A stretch of 64,000 nt of DNA from Paenibacillus mellifer (GCF_023195895.1 NZ_JALPRK010000003.1:124001-188000), one strand, 5' to 3'. Positions 34,013 through 42,793 are shown, counted from the stretch's first letter. The notes: generated by a model from the sequence alone, not told the origin. Translations and numbers: made by a program.

Positions 34013-35305
34013 ATGAATCGAAAGCAATCCCGCGTTGGCATAGCTGCGGCCCTTGCGCTGATGCTCACACTGGTCGGCTGCGGCTCGGGCAATAATGAAA
34101 GCGCCAGCAATCAAGGCGAGTCCGAAAAAGTCGTGCTCGACTACTACACCTGGACCGACGAAGCCGATTACATGCAGAAAATCGTCGATGCGTTCAATGC
34201 GCAAACCAGCGACATTGAAGTGAAAATGACCACCATCAGCAACGATGCCGACGAATACAACACGAAAATCATGAACAACCTGTCCGGCGGCTCCAAAATG
34301 GACGTCTACAGCATGAACGGAACCTCCAGCCTCGGGCTTTATGCTTCCAAGGGCCAATTGGTCGACCTAACCGAGCAAATCAAAGCGGCCAATTTGGACG
34401 TCGGCGCTTACGGGCCTAGCTTCCAGGACATTTCCAACGTGCTGACCGAGGGGAAATATTACGCCCTCCCTTACCGCACCTCAGAGTACGCTTTGTTCTA
34501 CAATAAAAAGCTGTTTGACGAGGCCGGCATCCCTTATCCTCAGCAAATGACCTGGAACGAATACGCCGAACTGGCCAAGAGCCTCACTAAAGGCGACGGC
34601 GCGGACAAGCAATGGGGCGGCTATTACGCCGACTGGCTGGTTGCTCCGCTGGGCGCGCTGCAAGAAGGCGCCACGATCCTGGACGACGATCTGACCCCGG
34701 TTACGAACTGGCTCGATTACTTGAACCGGCTCTATTACACGGACGGCTCTCATATGAGCTACAAGCAAATGAAGGCGGAAAGCATCGATTGGATCAAACA
34801 ATTCGAAAGCGGCAACGTCGCCATGCTCGTCAACGGCGAATGGACGCTCAACATGCTGAAGGCCGATATTACTGCCGGCAAAACCGACATCGATTTCGAC
34901 ATGGCCCCGCTTCCGCTGTCGGAAGGCACGAAGGACCCGATCACCGTGGGCGGCGTGAGCACCTTCATCGGCATTAACCCGCAAAGCGAATACGGCGACG
35001 CCGCGTTCAAGTTCGTGCAGTTCGTCGCCGGCGAGCAAGGCGAATCCATCATCGCCGAGTCGAGCGTGCTGCCGGCTTACGCCAGCGACAAGACCAAGGA
35101 AGCGTTCCTGAACGCGACCGGGACCCAGGGCAGCGGTTACTTCTTCGAAGCAAAAACCGTCGTCGAGAACCAGCCGGTTCCGCAAATCGACGAGGTGAAC
35201 CGCGTATACAACGAACAGCGCGATCTCTTCTTGTTCCAGGAGCAAGATGCAGCCACGGCGATCCAAAACTTTGCAAAGGAACGCCAATCCGTACTGAACC
35301 GGTAA
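34013..35305 (+). CDS. Sugar ABC transporter substrate-binding lipoprotein
   Basis: 430 residues with a lipoprotein signal (ALALMLTLVGCGSG, Cys near residue 23) and the family-1 extracellular solute-binding fold: VVLDYYTWTDEADYMQKIVDAFNAQ, LSGGSKMDVYSMNG, YYALPYRTSEYALFYNKKLFDEAGIPYPQQMTWNEYAELAK and GGVSTFIGINPQ. It is the receptor of a CUT1-type sugar importer. A terminator-like hairpin between this gene and the permeases probably lets it be made in excess. The downstream GH5 enzyme suggests a beta-glucan or related oligosaccharide as ligand; this is inference. Confidence 0.92.
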   Translation: MNRKQSRVGIAAALALMLTLVGCGSGNNESASNQGESEKVVLDYYTWTDEADYMQKIVDAFNAQTSDIEVKMTTISNDADEYNTKIMNNLSGGSKMDVYSMNGTSSLGLYASKGQLVDLTEQIKAANLDVGAYGPSFQDISNVLTEGKYYALPYRTSEYALFYNKKLFDEAGIPYPQQMTWNEYAELAKSLTKGDGADKQWGGYYADWLVAPLGALQEGATILDDDLTPVTNWLDYLNRLYYTDGSHMSYKQMKAESIDWIKQFESGNVAMLVNGEWTLNMLKADITAGKTDIDFDMAPLPLSEGTKDPITVGGVSTFIGINPQSEYGDAAFKFVQFVAGEQGESIIAESSVLPAYASDKTKEAFLNATGTQGSGYFFEAKTVVENQPVPQIDEVNRVYNEQRDLFLFQEQDAATAIQNFAKERQSVLNR

Positions 35306-35328
35306 GCAAGTTCGATATGGCACGACTT

Positions 35329-35367
35329 TCGGCTTCCGCGTCCATCACGGAAGCCGAGCCTCTTTTT
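35329..35367 (+). terminator. Intra-operon hairpin after the substrate-binding protein gene
   Basis: TCGGCTTCCG / CGGAAGCCGA perfect 10-bp stem with a 9-nt loop, followed by GCCTCTTTTT. Located between the binding protein gene and the permease genes, where partial termination lowers permease expression. Confidence 0.8.
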
Positions 35368-35402
35368 AGGGGGCTTAAGACAACTTACAGGAGGTGGCCT
35401 CG

Positions 35403-36293
35403 ATGATCAGCCAATGGCTGCGCAGCATCAAGTCATACGTTCCGGGGACGTTATTCATCCTCCCGGCCTTCGTCTTGTTTGCGGTGTTTATATTCATTCC
35501 GTTAGGGTATGGCCTGGGCATGAGCTTTACCGATTACGGCGGATTTAACCTGAAAGCGAACTTCGTCGGCACGGACAACTACGCCAAGCTGTTCCAGGAC
35601 GATTATTTCCTCATCTCGCTCAAAAACAACCTCATTTATACGCTCGTGTTCGTCCCGCTCACGGTGCTGCTCGCCTTATCGTCCGCGGTGGCGCTGAACG
35701 GAATCCGGCATCTGCGCAAGTATTTGCGGATGGCGTTTTATTTCCCGCAGATCACATCCATGGTATCGATCGCCATCGTATGGGGGCTGCTGTTCAATCC
35801 GATGTCCGGGCCGATCAACACGGTGTTGAAAGGGATCGGCATCGCGAACCCGCCGGAGTGGTTGATGTCCTCGCATTGGGCGCTGCTGGCGATCATTCTC
35901 GTGGCCGTGTGGAAGAGCTTCGGCTACTACATGATCATTTTGCTGGCCGGTATCCAAGGCATTCCGGAGCATCTGTACGAATCCGCCAAGCTCGACGGAG
36001 CCAACAAGTTCCAGCAATTTCTGTACATTACCCTGCCGAGTTTGTCGCCCACCCTGTTCATGGTGCTGGTGCTGACGATCATCAACTCGTTCCAGGTGTT
36101 CGATCTGGTGTCCGTCATGACCGACGGCGGTCCGGGGCGCTCGACCAATGTGCTCGTCTTCCGCATTTATCAGGAGGCGTTCATCCACTACCGCATGGGC
36201 TACGCCGCGGCAATGTCGGCCGTGCTGTTCCTCATCATTATGGTCATATCCCTCATTCAATTCCGGATGGAAAAGAAATGGGTCACTTACTAG
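35403..36293 (+). CDS. Sugar ABC transporter permease (MalF/UgpA type)
   Basis: 296 residues from ATG 35403 (GAGG 8 nt upstream). Six transmembrane helices and the binding-protein-dependent transport EAA loop ESAKLDGANKFQQFLYITLPSLSPT (about 200-225), which docks to the ATPase. The start FILPAFVLFAVFIFIPLGYGLGMSFTDY is typical of the first CUT1 permease. No ATPase gene is in the cluster; such systems commonly share a general MsmX-type ATPase. Confidence 0.92.
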   Translation: MISQWLRSIKSYVPGTLFILPAFVLFAVFIFIPLGYGLGMSFTDYGGFNLKANFVGTDNYAKLFQDDYFLISLKNNLIYTLVFVPLTVLLALSSAVALNGIRHLRKYLRMAFYFPQITSMVSIAIVWGLLFNPMSGPINTVLKGIGIANPPEWLMSSHWALLAIILVAVWKSFGYYMIILLAGIQGIPEHLYESAKLDGANKFQQFLYITLPSLSPTLFMVLVLTIINSFQVFDLVSVMTDGGPGRSTNVLVFRIYQEAFIHYRMGYAAAMSAVLFLIIMVISLIQFRMEKKWVTY

Positions 36294-36311
36294 AAGGGGG
36301 GAGGACTTGCT

Positions 36312-37154
36312 ATGCATACTTTCCATCGAATGAAAAAAGGCCATCCGCTCTATTCCATTTTGCTAGTCGTCTTGGTCATCGCTTCGGTCATCGCCTTATT
36401 TCCGTTTCTCTGGATGATTTCATCTTCATTGCGGACGGACGTGGACCTGTTTAAGAACCCCACAAACTGGATTCCGCAAACTTTATATTTGAACAACTAC
36501 CAAGAGGTCTGGCAAGCGATTCCATTCGGCCAATACGTGCTGAATACCGTAAAGTTGTCGGTGACCATCACCGTTTTGCAGGTGCTGATTTGTTCCATGG
36601 CCGCCTACGCGTTTGCCAAATTGAAGGTGCCGTTCAAAAGCGCCGTGTTCATCCTGTTCATGGCGAACCTGATGATGCCGTGGCAATCCATCATGGTCCC
36701 GCAGTTCGCGGTCGTCAGCCGCCTGGGCTTATACAACACGCACACGGGCTACATGCTGATCCAGCTGTTCAGCGGCTTTGGCATCTTTTTGATGCGCCAG
36801 TTCTTCCTCAGCTTGCCGAACGAGCTGAACGAAGCCGCGCGCGTCGACGGCTACAGCGAATGGCGAATCTTCTGGAGAATCATGCTGCCGCTATCGGCGC
36901 CGGCGTTATCGACTTTGACGATATTTACGTTCACGTACATGTGGAACGACTATTTGGCCCCGCTGATTTATTTGAACGACGATGCGTTAAAGACGCTGCA
37001 GCTCGGCTTGAAGGCTTTCCAAACCGAGCATACGACGGATTACGGCCTGTTGATGGCCGGCACCGTCATTGCCACGATCCCGATGGTCGCGGTGTTCCTG
37101 GCCGGGGAACGGTTTTTTATCCAAAGCGTGGCGACTACGGGTATGAAAAACTAA
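36312..37154 (+). CDS. Sugar ABC transporter permease (MalG/UgpE type)
   Basis: 280 residues, six transmembrane helices, EAA loop NEAARVDGYSEWRIFWRIMLPLSAPAL near residue 185, and the common N-terminal FPFLWMISSSLRTD. GGGGGAGG lies 8 nt before ATG 36312. It forms the importer with the preceding permease and the lipoprotein at 34013. The GH5 gene follows after 37 bp. Confidence 0.92.
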   Translation: MHTFHRMKKGHPLYSILLVVLVIASVIALFPFLWMISSSLRTDVDLFKNPTNWIPQTLYLNNYQEVWQAIPFGQYVLNTVKLSVTITVLQVLICSMAAYAFAKLKVPFKSAVFILFMANLMMPWQSIMVPQFAVVSRLGLYNTHTGYMLIQLFSGFGIFLMRQFFLSLPNELNEAARVDGYSEWRIFWRIMLPLSAPALSTLTIFTFTYMWNDYLAPLIYLNDDALKTLQLGLKAFQTEHTTDYGLLMAGTVIATIPMVAVFLAGERFFIQSVATTGMKN

Positions 37155-37191
37155 CATTTTGAGGGATGGGAAGGAAAGGTGCTGAATCGTC

Positions 37192-38535
37192 ATGACAACG
37201 TTGAACCATTTCGTGCAAGTATCAGGTGAGGACTTTGTAGTAGACGGGGAAAAGATTCTGTTCCGCGGCTTCGGCCTCGGTTCCTGGATGAATCTGGAGC
37301 ATTTTATGATCGGACTGCCGGGAACGGATACGATGATCAAGCGGGCATTTGCCGAGGTATACGGCGAGGAGCGGAGTCGGGCGTTTTTCGACCGTTTCCT
37401 GTTCGAGTTCGTCGACGACCGGGATTTCGAATTTCTGAAGAAGCTGGGCGTGAACCATCTGCGCTTGCCTTTTAACTATAAGTATTTTATCGATGACCAA
37501 AACCCGGAGGTTCTGAAAGAAGAAGGCTTCAAGTATCTGGATCATGTCGTGGATTTGTGCGCGAAACACGAAATCTATGCGATCCTCGACCTGCACTCCG
37601 TGCCGGGCGGGCAGAACCCGGACTGGCATTGCGACACCAACTCCGGCCTGCCACTGTTCTGGGAATACGGCGCGCTGCGCGACACCGTGATCCGCCTGTG
37701 GGGCCGCATCGCCCGGCATTACAAGGATCAGCCGTGGGTGGCGGCATACGATATCGTCAACGAGCCGTCCATGGTCACCCACGCGGAGGTGTTCAACGAG
37801 TTCTACCGCAAGGTCATCGCGGAAATCCGCAAATACGACGAGCGGCATATTATTTTCATTGAAGGCAATGCGTTTACGACCGACTTCTCGATGATCGATC
37901 CGATCGACGACCCCCAGGTCGCTTACGAGTTCCACTTCTACCCGTTTGTCGACGAGCCGGCCGTGCTCACGCCTGAGATGGACCGCGCGCGCCGCAAGGA
38001 GATTTTTGCGGAGGCTTTCGGCAAGCTCCTGGCGATCCGCGACAAATACAAGCGCCCCGTCTGGTGCGGCGAGCTGGGGCTCGTGTTCGAGCAAGAACAG
38101 ATCGATTTCCAGATGGAAATCATTGAAGACATGCTCGATCTGTGCGAGGCGAACGATGTATCCTGGGCGCTCTGGACCTATAAAGACGCTGCCACGATGG
38201 GCATCGTCTACCCTCGCGCCGACACGCCTTGGCGCCGGTTGACCGACGAAATCAAGCTGGTGTGGAACCAGCACCAGGAGCAGGAAAAGGGCGAAGCTCT
38301 GGTCGACTACATGGCCGCTACCTATTTCAAGCCCATCTCCAAAGAGATGCGCTACCCGCTGCAATTCCGCATGCGCACGCTGATGCAAGTTATCTGCGTC
38401 GAGCAGAACCTGAAGCCGTTCCTCGAGAAGCGATCCTGGAAAGAGATCGCCGAGCTCCCGGCCTCGTTCCATTGGGAGCAATGCGAGCATTGGGCGGAAT
38501 TAGCGGAGGTGATTGAGAAGTATACGAAAGCTTAG
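37192..38535 (+). CDS. GH5 family glycoside hydrolase, cytoplasmic
   Basis: 447 residues with a (beta/alpha)8 glycosidase fold: GFGLGSWMNLEHFM, FLKKLGVNHLRLPFNY, YAILDLHSVPGGQNPDWH, acid/base Glu191 in YDIVNEPSM and nucleophile Glu294 in PVWCGELGL. These are the GH5 hallmarks (cellulase, mannanase, exo-glucanase). There is no signal peptide, so it should hydrolyse oligosaccharides brought in by the ABC transporter encoded just upstream. The last 90 residues are an extra helical part after the barrel. The exact subfamily is not assigned. Strong terminator downstream. Confidence 0.88.
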   Translation: MTTLNHFVQVSGEDFVVDGEKILFRGFGLGSWMNLEHFMIGLPGTDTMIKRAFAEVYGEERSRAFFDRFLFEFVDDRDFEFLKKLGVNHLRLPFNYKYFIDDQNPEVLKEEGFKYLDHVVDLCAKHEIYAILDLHSVPGGQNPDWHCDTNSGLPLFWEYGALRDTVIRLWGRIARHYKDQPWVAAYDIVNEPSMVTHAEVFNEFYRKVIAEIRKYDERHIIFIEGNAFTTDFSMIDPIDDPQVAYEFHFYPFVDEPAVLTPEMDRARRKEIFAEAFGKLLAIRDKYKRPVWCGELGLVFEQEQIDFQMEIIEDMLDLCEANDVSWALWTYKDAATMGIVYPRADTPWRRLTDEIKLVWNQHQEQEKGEALVDYMAATYFKPISKEMRYPLQFRMRTLMQVICVEQNLKPFLEKRSWKEIAELPASFHWEQCEHWAELAEVIEKYTKA

Positions 38536-38558
38536 GAAAAGAGCATAGGTGAAGTAGC

Positions 38559-38580
38559 AGCCCCCGGCGTGCCGGGGGCT
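38559..38580 (+). terminator. Terminator of the sugar ABC/GH5 operon
   Basis: AGCCCCCGGC / GCCGGGGGCT perfect 10-bp stem with a GT loop, followed by GTTTGGTTTGCTTTT. Confidence 0.85.
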
Positions 38581-38624
38581 GTTTGGTTTGCTTTTCCATC
38601 GTCATGGGGCGGGGACTTAATTAC

Positions 38625-38653
38625 TTGGTATATATTTGCCATTGCCTTATAAT
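38625..38653 (+). promoter_or_regulatory. Sigma-A promoter of the HTH-like lipoprotein gene
   Basis: TTGGTA (38625-38630), 17-nt spacer, TATAAT (38648-38653), 38 nt before the ATG at 38692. Confidence 0.6.
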
Positions 38654-38691
38654 GATTTGAGGTTCCTAATTTTTGGGAGGTCGTGAGCCGG

Positions 38692-39048
38692 ATGCATAAA
38701 TACAGCAACATCATTTGCAGTTTGATCCTATCTCTTTCTTTTCTAGGAGGATGTTATTTACTGGCCGAGCGGGGAGAGACGAAGCCTGATCCTGTAATGC
38801 AGGAACAGAAAGTTAGCGAGGATAAGTCGATATTGACGGAAAGCGAATTAGCCGATTACCTAGGCATCACCAGGAGTGAGTTGCAGGACATTCTGGAATT
38901 GGACCGGAAGAAGAGGGAAAATTTCAATGGGAGCGTTTATGATACCTACTCGCTTTTGCCTCGGATGCAGCTTCCCAACCGGAGTTATATATTTTTAAAG
39001 AGCGAAATTGAGAAATGGGTCGAGTATCATTCTTCCAAATTGAACTGA
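38692..39048 (+). CDS. Small lipoprotein with excisionase-like (HTH_17-type) domain
   Basis: 118 residues from ATG 38692 (GGGAGG 11 nt upstream; an in-frame GTG at 38683 is too close to that site). The signal peptide has lipobox SFLGGC (Cys near residue 21). The rest contains LTESELADYLGITRSELQDILELD and, further on, YIFLKSEIEKWVEYH, the two ends of an excisionase/MerR-like HTH_17 domain, with an insertion in between. Such domains usually bind DNA in the cytoplasm, so a copy behind a lipoprotein signal is odd. Function unknown. Confidence 0.7.
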   Translation: MHKYSNIICSLILSLSFLGGCYLLAERGETKPDPVMQEQKVSEDKSILTESELADYLGITRSELQDILELDRKKRENFNGSVYDTYSLLPRMQLPNRSYIFLKSEIEKWVEYHSSKLN

Positions 39049-39077
39049 ACCACGAGATGTGAAGGGGGAAGTGATTC

Positions 39078-39845
39078 ATGGATTTGCGCCTGAAGTTTAA
39101 TGAGGACGTTGTGAACTATGAGAAGATGCGCCCCACGTATGTGCAGGAACTTTTTCAGGATGTGATTCGGTATTCGGACCTCAACCCGCGGATGAAGGCC
39201 CTTGAGGTGGGCATTGGGACGGGCCAAGCCACCCTTCCTTTCTTGAACACCGGCTGCGAGATGACCGCCATCGAACTGGGGGAAGATTTGGCCAAATTTT
39301 CTGCGGAGAAGTTTTCAAGGTTTCCTCATTTCAGCGTGATTCAGAGTGATTTCGAAAGCGTTAGGTTGGAGCCTGAGCAATACGATTTAATCTACTCCGC
39401 CACGGCGTTCCACTGGATCCCGCAAGAGGTCGGATATCCCAAGGTGTATCAGCTCTTGCGAAGCGGAGGCGTACTCGCGTTATTCTGGAATCGTCCGTTC
39501 CCGGCCCGGAAAGACGAGTTGCATGAAGCCATGCAGAGGATCTACGCGAAATACGCGCCCTCCTCGAAAGAACCTGCCCCGCATACCGAACAGAAAAGCT
39601 TGGAAATGGTTCATACCCTCGAACAATATGGTTTTGTCGACGCGAATTTCAAATTATATCATCACACCCGAACTTTTGATGCGCCAAGCTATGTAGCCCT
39701 CCTAAATACGTATTCGGACCATCGGGCTTTCCCGGAGGAGCAACGCGTGCGTTTAGAGCAAGAGATGATCGAGGCCATCAACCATTACGGCGGAAAGGTT
39801 GACTTAACCGATACCATCGATTTGTACTTAGCGAGGAAGCCGTAG
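39078..39845 (+). CDS. Class I SAM-dependent methyltransferase
   Basis: 255 residues: motif I MKALEVGIGTGQATLPFLNTGCEMTAIELGEDL, motif II FSVIQSDFESVRLEPEQYDLIYSATAFHWI and motif III YQLLRSGGVLALFWNRP, typical of methyltransferase_11/25 proteins that act on small molecules. The stretch YEKMRPTYVQELFQDVIRYSDL before motif I is also common in this group. Start ATG 39078 with AGGGGGAAG upstream. The gene lies 29 bp after the lipoprotein gene and 25 bp before a membrane-anchored hypothetical, so the three may be one transcription unit. Confidence 0.85.
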   Translation: MDLRLKFNEDVVNYEKMRPTYVQELFQDVIRYSDLNPRMKALEVGIGTGQATLPFLNTGCEMTAIELGEDLAKFSAEKFSRFPHFSVIQSDFESVRLEPEQYDLIYSATAFHWIPQEVGYPKVYQLLRSGGVLALFWNRPFPARKDELHEAMQRIYAKYAPSSKEPAPHTEQKSLEMVHTLEQYGFVDANFKLYHHTRTFDAPSYVALLNTYSDHRAFPEEQRVRLEQEMIEAINHYGGKVDLTDTIDLYLARKP

Positions 39846-39870
39846 CGGATTAGGGAAAGGAGGCCGACAG

Positions 39871-40293
39871 TTGAAGCGGAGAATACTCCTCATTATCACG
39901 TTGGTTTTAGGCGTGGGCGTTTGCGCCGTTATCCTATTTCTAAACCTGTACCCTATTCACGCCAGAAACACGAAATATGATCTTCAACTTGGACACGTTC
40001 CAAATCAGGAGTTCGCCAAGATGAATGATCATTCGGATCATTTTAAAAATAATGCCGTTCTCATCGCCATGGCCATCTACCCGGACAAGAAAGAAAGTCT
40101 GCGTCAGGCTCAGTTATATGTAACCAAACGCGGAGACAGCGAAATTCTTCAAGTTCAAAAAGAAAGAGAGACGGCTGACTTAGCCGCCTTTGAAATGCGG
40201 CTCAAAAATTTGAAGTGGGAGCCTGGGGAGTATACGCTGTATTTCAAACGTGGATTGGAAATTCAGATGAAGCTTGATTTTACGTTGGAGTAA
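39871..40293 (+). CDS. Hypothetical membrane-anchored protein
   Basis: 140 residues from TTG 39871, supported by AAAGGAGG 7 nt upstream. One N-terminal transmembrane helix (ILLIITLVLGVGVCAVILFLNLY) and a compact extracytoplasmic domain with alternating strands (NNAVLIAMAIYPDKKESLRQAQLYVTKRG, KWEPGEYTLYFKRGLEIQMKLDFTLE) that looks like a beta-sandwich. I do not recognise the family. Probably transcribed with the methyltransferase gene. Confidence 0.7.
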   Translation: MKRRILLIITLVLGVGVCAVILFLNLYPIHARNTKYDLQLGHVPNQEFAKMNDHSDHFKNNAVLIAMAIYPDKKESLRQAQLYVTKRGDSEILQVQKERETADLAAFEMRLKNLKWEPGEYTLYFKRGLEIQMKLDFTLE

Positions 40294-40344
40294 ATGATCC
40301 ACGGATGTTCGTGCTGGCTTTGCTCACTTACCTGCATATACGAA

Positions 40345-40383
40345 AATAACCCGCCCAGTTTAGCGCCAAGGGTACGGGTTATT
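40345..40383. terminator. Hairpin between the hypothetical gene and a minus-strand remnant
   Basis: AATAACCCG / CGGGTTATT perfect 9-bp arms, loop of 21 nt. On the minus strand TTATTTTCG follows, so it best serves minus-strand transcription ending near 40511. Confidence 0.45.
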
Positions 40384-40510
40384 GATCCAAGCACTTTGGA
40401 GGTTTCCCACCCAAAATGTTGTGCGGGGTGTCGGGTGGCTGTTCCGGCTCATTATTTCTGTCCTAAGCCCTATAGCGGCCGTTTCAATCCTGCAATTTGC
40501 GCACGTACAA

Positions 40511-40656
40511 CTAATCTCCTGCACATTCGCCGCAATACATAGCAACATACTCCAAATCCCGTTCGTACTCTTGCCTTGCACCGTACACATTCGCCTTCAA
40601 CAAATACGCATACAGCAGATAAAAAAGCTCCGGCTGAGACGCGTCCCTTTATCCAT
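40511..40656 (-). pseudogene. Possible remnant of a small coding sequence
   Basis: The minus strand reads an open 45-codon tail with a protein-like composition (SQPELFYLLYAYLLKANVYG, then ARQEYERDLEYVAMYCGECAGD, stop at 40511). It starts without an ATG in its frame; ATG 40656 with AGGAGG nearby lies one base out of frame (after MDKG). It may be a broken gene or a short gene with a sequence error. The rest of 40384-40984 shows no convincing gene. Confidence 0.3.
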
Positions 40657-40984
40657 CGCCTCCTACCGTTTTTCAATTTACCCGAAGGTGGTATTGAATC
40701 GCCGCTAACGGTTAGATGTTTGTGGAAGGGATTGCGAAGCGGCAAAGAACCTATGTTGCGAACAATGAGAGCGAAAACACAAAACATCATTGACTTATTT
40801 TGTATCTGGTTGAGTCTGGCAATGCAAAACATACTGTATAATTTTCAATGGAATTATCAAAGTGCTCAATAATAGTATTAATAGCATTGAGAATGTTATA
40901 GTTAATCGGAATATTGACTACATGCAACTTTTCGGAAATTGGAAGCGTCTGTTAATAATATTGTCTAATGAGGAGGGACTTTGG

Positions 40985-41329
40985 ATGAAGAAAGTACTAT
41001 TATTACTTGCTATGCAGTTTTTTCTAGTGTCCTGTTCAAACTCAAATCAACCCAACATACAAAGTTGGGCATTTAATGTTGTGACATGGAATCACGGAGT
41101 TTATAAAATTACAAATCAAACCACTACGGAAATTGATAAAGAAATTGGTGCCATAAAAAAATATTCCACAAATGAATCCAGTAATCTACGGAATCTATTC
41201 TCTAATAAGTACAAAAAAGGAACAAAACTGTTCAAAATTAAAAACGTCGAAACGAATGAATATATTGCAGTTCAAGATGATGAAGATGGTGTTTACTATA
41301 AAGCGGAAAAAATGGAAGGGGTGAAATAA
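40985..41329 (+). CDS. Small hypothetical lipoprotein
   Basis: 114 residues from ATG 40985 (AGGAGGG 7 nt upstream). Signal peptide with lipobox FLVSC, then an Asn/Lys-rich domain ending EYIAVQDDEDGVYYKAEKMEGVK. Codon use is AT-rich, unlike the flanking genes, in line with recent acquisition. No family recognised. Confidence 0.7.
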   Translation: MKKVLLLLAMQFFLVSCSNSNQPNIQSWAFNVVTWNHGVYKITNQTTTEIDKEIGAIKKYSTNESSNLRNLFSNKYKKGTKLFKIKNVETNEYIAVQDDEDGVYYKAEKMEGVK

Positions 41330-41363
41330 ACTTCTAACACCATTAAGAGTGTGGCATCTTTTC

Positions 41364-42135
41364 TTATTGTGGTACCAATACAATCTTGTTCTTATAATCA
41401 AAATAGTTTTCCCCAATGACAGTACCCTCATTAGCAACTACATCTGCCTTGATAACTAAGTCAGCATCCTTAGCAAGATCTTCTAAATTTAGGTACCACT
41501 TACTCCAAGAAAAATCAAGAGTAACTAGTTCTTTACCTTCAACAAAATCGTTTTCATTTATGTTGGGCTGTAATGAAGTAAAATTACTACTATAAATATT
41601 GTTTACCGAGTTTATATCTCCATTTCCCGGAAAGTATTGAACACGAGCAAACGTTCCATCCGAGAAGAAGGTAGCCGGTACCATTACCGAAAGTGTTCTT
41701 ACTGGTGCATGGTCTAATCCTAAAGCATGACCTAATTCATGTGTTGCAATGCTTTGAATTGCATTTTCTGTAGTGATGTATTGACTCTGTGAAGTAGTAA
41801 TCGTTCACCCACACTTTAACCGATTTGAAAGTTTTATTGGAGTTATAGACAGGTTCCATAACTCCATCCCATGTAGCCAAAGAATTTGTTGTATTACCTG
41901 CTGTAAAGTTGGTGTTAGTTCCAGAAGATAGTGTTACTACAGTCGCATCATTCCACTCTTTTGCTCCAGTTGTCCAAATGCCCTTATAAGCACTATTTGA
42001 ACCATTATTTTGATAAGTAGTATTTTTGCTACTCCACTTATAGCCTAGTGTAGGTGTATCAGCAGCAAATACAGACGTTGAAAGCAAACTTATAAGACTT
42101 ACGGCAAGGAGTATTGAGAGTGTTTTCTTTTTCAT
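41364..42135 (-). pseudogene. Secreted matrixin-like zinc metalloprotease, frameshifted
   Basis: ATG 42135 (GGAGGG upstream) starts a signal peptide (MKKKTLSILLAVSLISLLST, cleavage after VFAA) and a domain that runs to VKVWVNDYYF and then leaves frame. One base too many in the AA at 41792-41793 explains this: skipping it gives VNDYYSQSQYITTENAIQ and then THELGHALGLDHAP, the HExxHxxGxxH zinc motif of metzincins, and the frame continues to the stop at 41364. The restored protein is 256 residues. Low GC. Either a real inactivating insertion or a sequence error. Confidence 0.8.
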
Positions 42136-42317
42136 AAAATTCCCTCCATAAAAATAGAATTCTCGTCAATATTTTTACTAACCCTTATTTGAAGCTGAAG
42201 CTGTTACACTATTGCATATAAAAATGGCCACCCCCTCTTTTTCAAATGAGCTACTCTTTCCCCTTGTTATGTAAAGCGTATATGGATTGTGCCATACTTC
42301 AGCCAATAATTAATAGC

Positions 42318-42452
42318 TTAACTTATTGACTCAGGTAATCTCAGTTCAAGCTTGTCCAAATCAACGATAACTTCCGTGATTTGCATCATTTGACCACGAT
42401 AATTTACGGTCAGCGCAATCGTAAGCAGGTTCCCATCATAATGTATATTCAT
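42318..42452 (-). pseudogene. Truncated retropepsin-like (clan AA aspartic protease) gene
   Basis: ATG 42452 follows the stop of the gene at 42455 after 2 nt. It encodes 44 residues: NIHYDGNLLTIALTVNYRGQ, MMQITEVIVD, then LDKLELRLPESIS. The first 33 look like the start of bacterial clan AA aspartic proteases, whose active site DTGA should follow right after VIVD; here it changes to DLDKL and ends. So the catalytic part appears deleted. The identification rests on a short match and on the coupled gene. Confidence 0.4.
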
Positions 42453-42454
42453 GC

Positions 42455-42697
42455 TTAGTGCCTCATTCTGACCAAAGGGTTATTTCTCAAATGGCTGACG
42501 CATTCCTCGTTTGAGGTATGATAAGCAACCTGCCCCGGCTCCACATTAAAGAACGCCTTGTTGGCCTCATCATCCGGAACGGCCCTTACAGGCGCTACTT
42601 CCGTAACCATTTTCTTCCCCGCTTCTTCGTGGTAATCCAGTACGGAAAGAAGAACGAATCGATCGGGAAACAGCCTCCTCACTTCCTGCCATTGCAT
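42455..42697 (-). CDS. Small hypothetical protein coupled to a retropepsin-like gene
   Basis: 80 residues, ATG 42697 with GAGGAGGG 6 nt upstream: MQWQEVRRLFPDRFVLLSVL...KMVTEVAPVRAVPDDEANKAFF...VAYHTSNEECVSHLRNN. Proteins of this type are found in many bacteria directly before a small aspartic-protease gene, as here (2-nt gap). Their role is unknown; a toxin-antitoxin-like arrangement has been guessed from gene order. The protease partner in this window appears truncated. Confidence 0.65.
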   Translation of the reverse strand: MQWQEVRRLFPDRFVLLSVLDYHEEAGKKMVTEVAPVRAVPDDEANKAFFNVEPGQVAYHTSNEECVSHLRNNPLVRMRH

Positions 42698-42784
42698 CGC
42701 AAACCCTCCTCTTTCATTGATTCAGCCGATCTTGAAGTTTATTATAGTTTACTATAAACACACAGACCAACGAAGGAAGCGGCA

Positions 42785-42793
42785 TGTTATAAT
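42785..42793 (+). promoter_or_regulatory. Extended -10 promoter of the ClbS/DfsB-like gene
   Basis: TGTTATAAT, 35 nt before ATG 42828; no clear -35 box. Confidence 0.5.

Noticed and set aside
37222..38490. A 422-codon minus-strand open frame opposite the GH5 gene
   Set aside because: Antisense shadow of the glycosidase; no start signal or family pattern.
40360..40872. Overlapping open frames of 76-120 codons on both strands
   Set aside because: No ribosome-binding sites, no family pattern and mutual overlap; only a 45-codon minus-strand tail looks protein-like.
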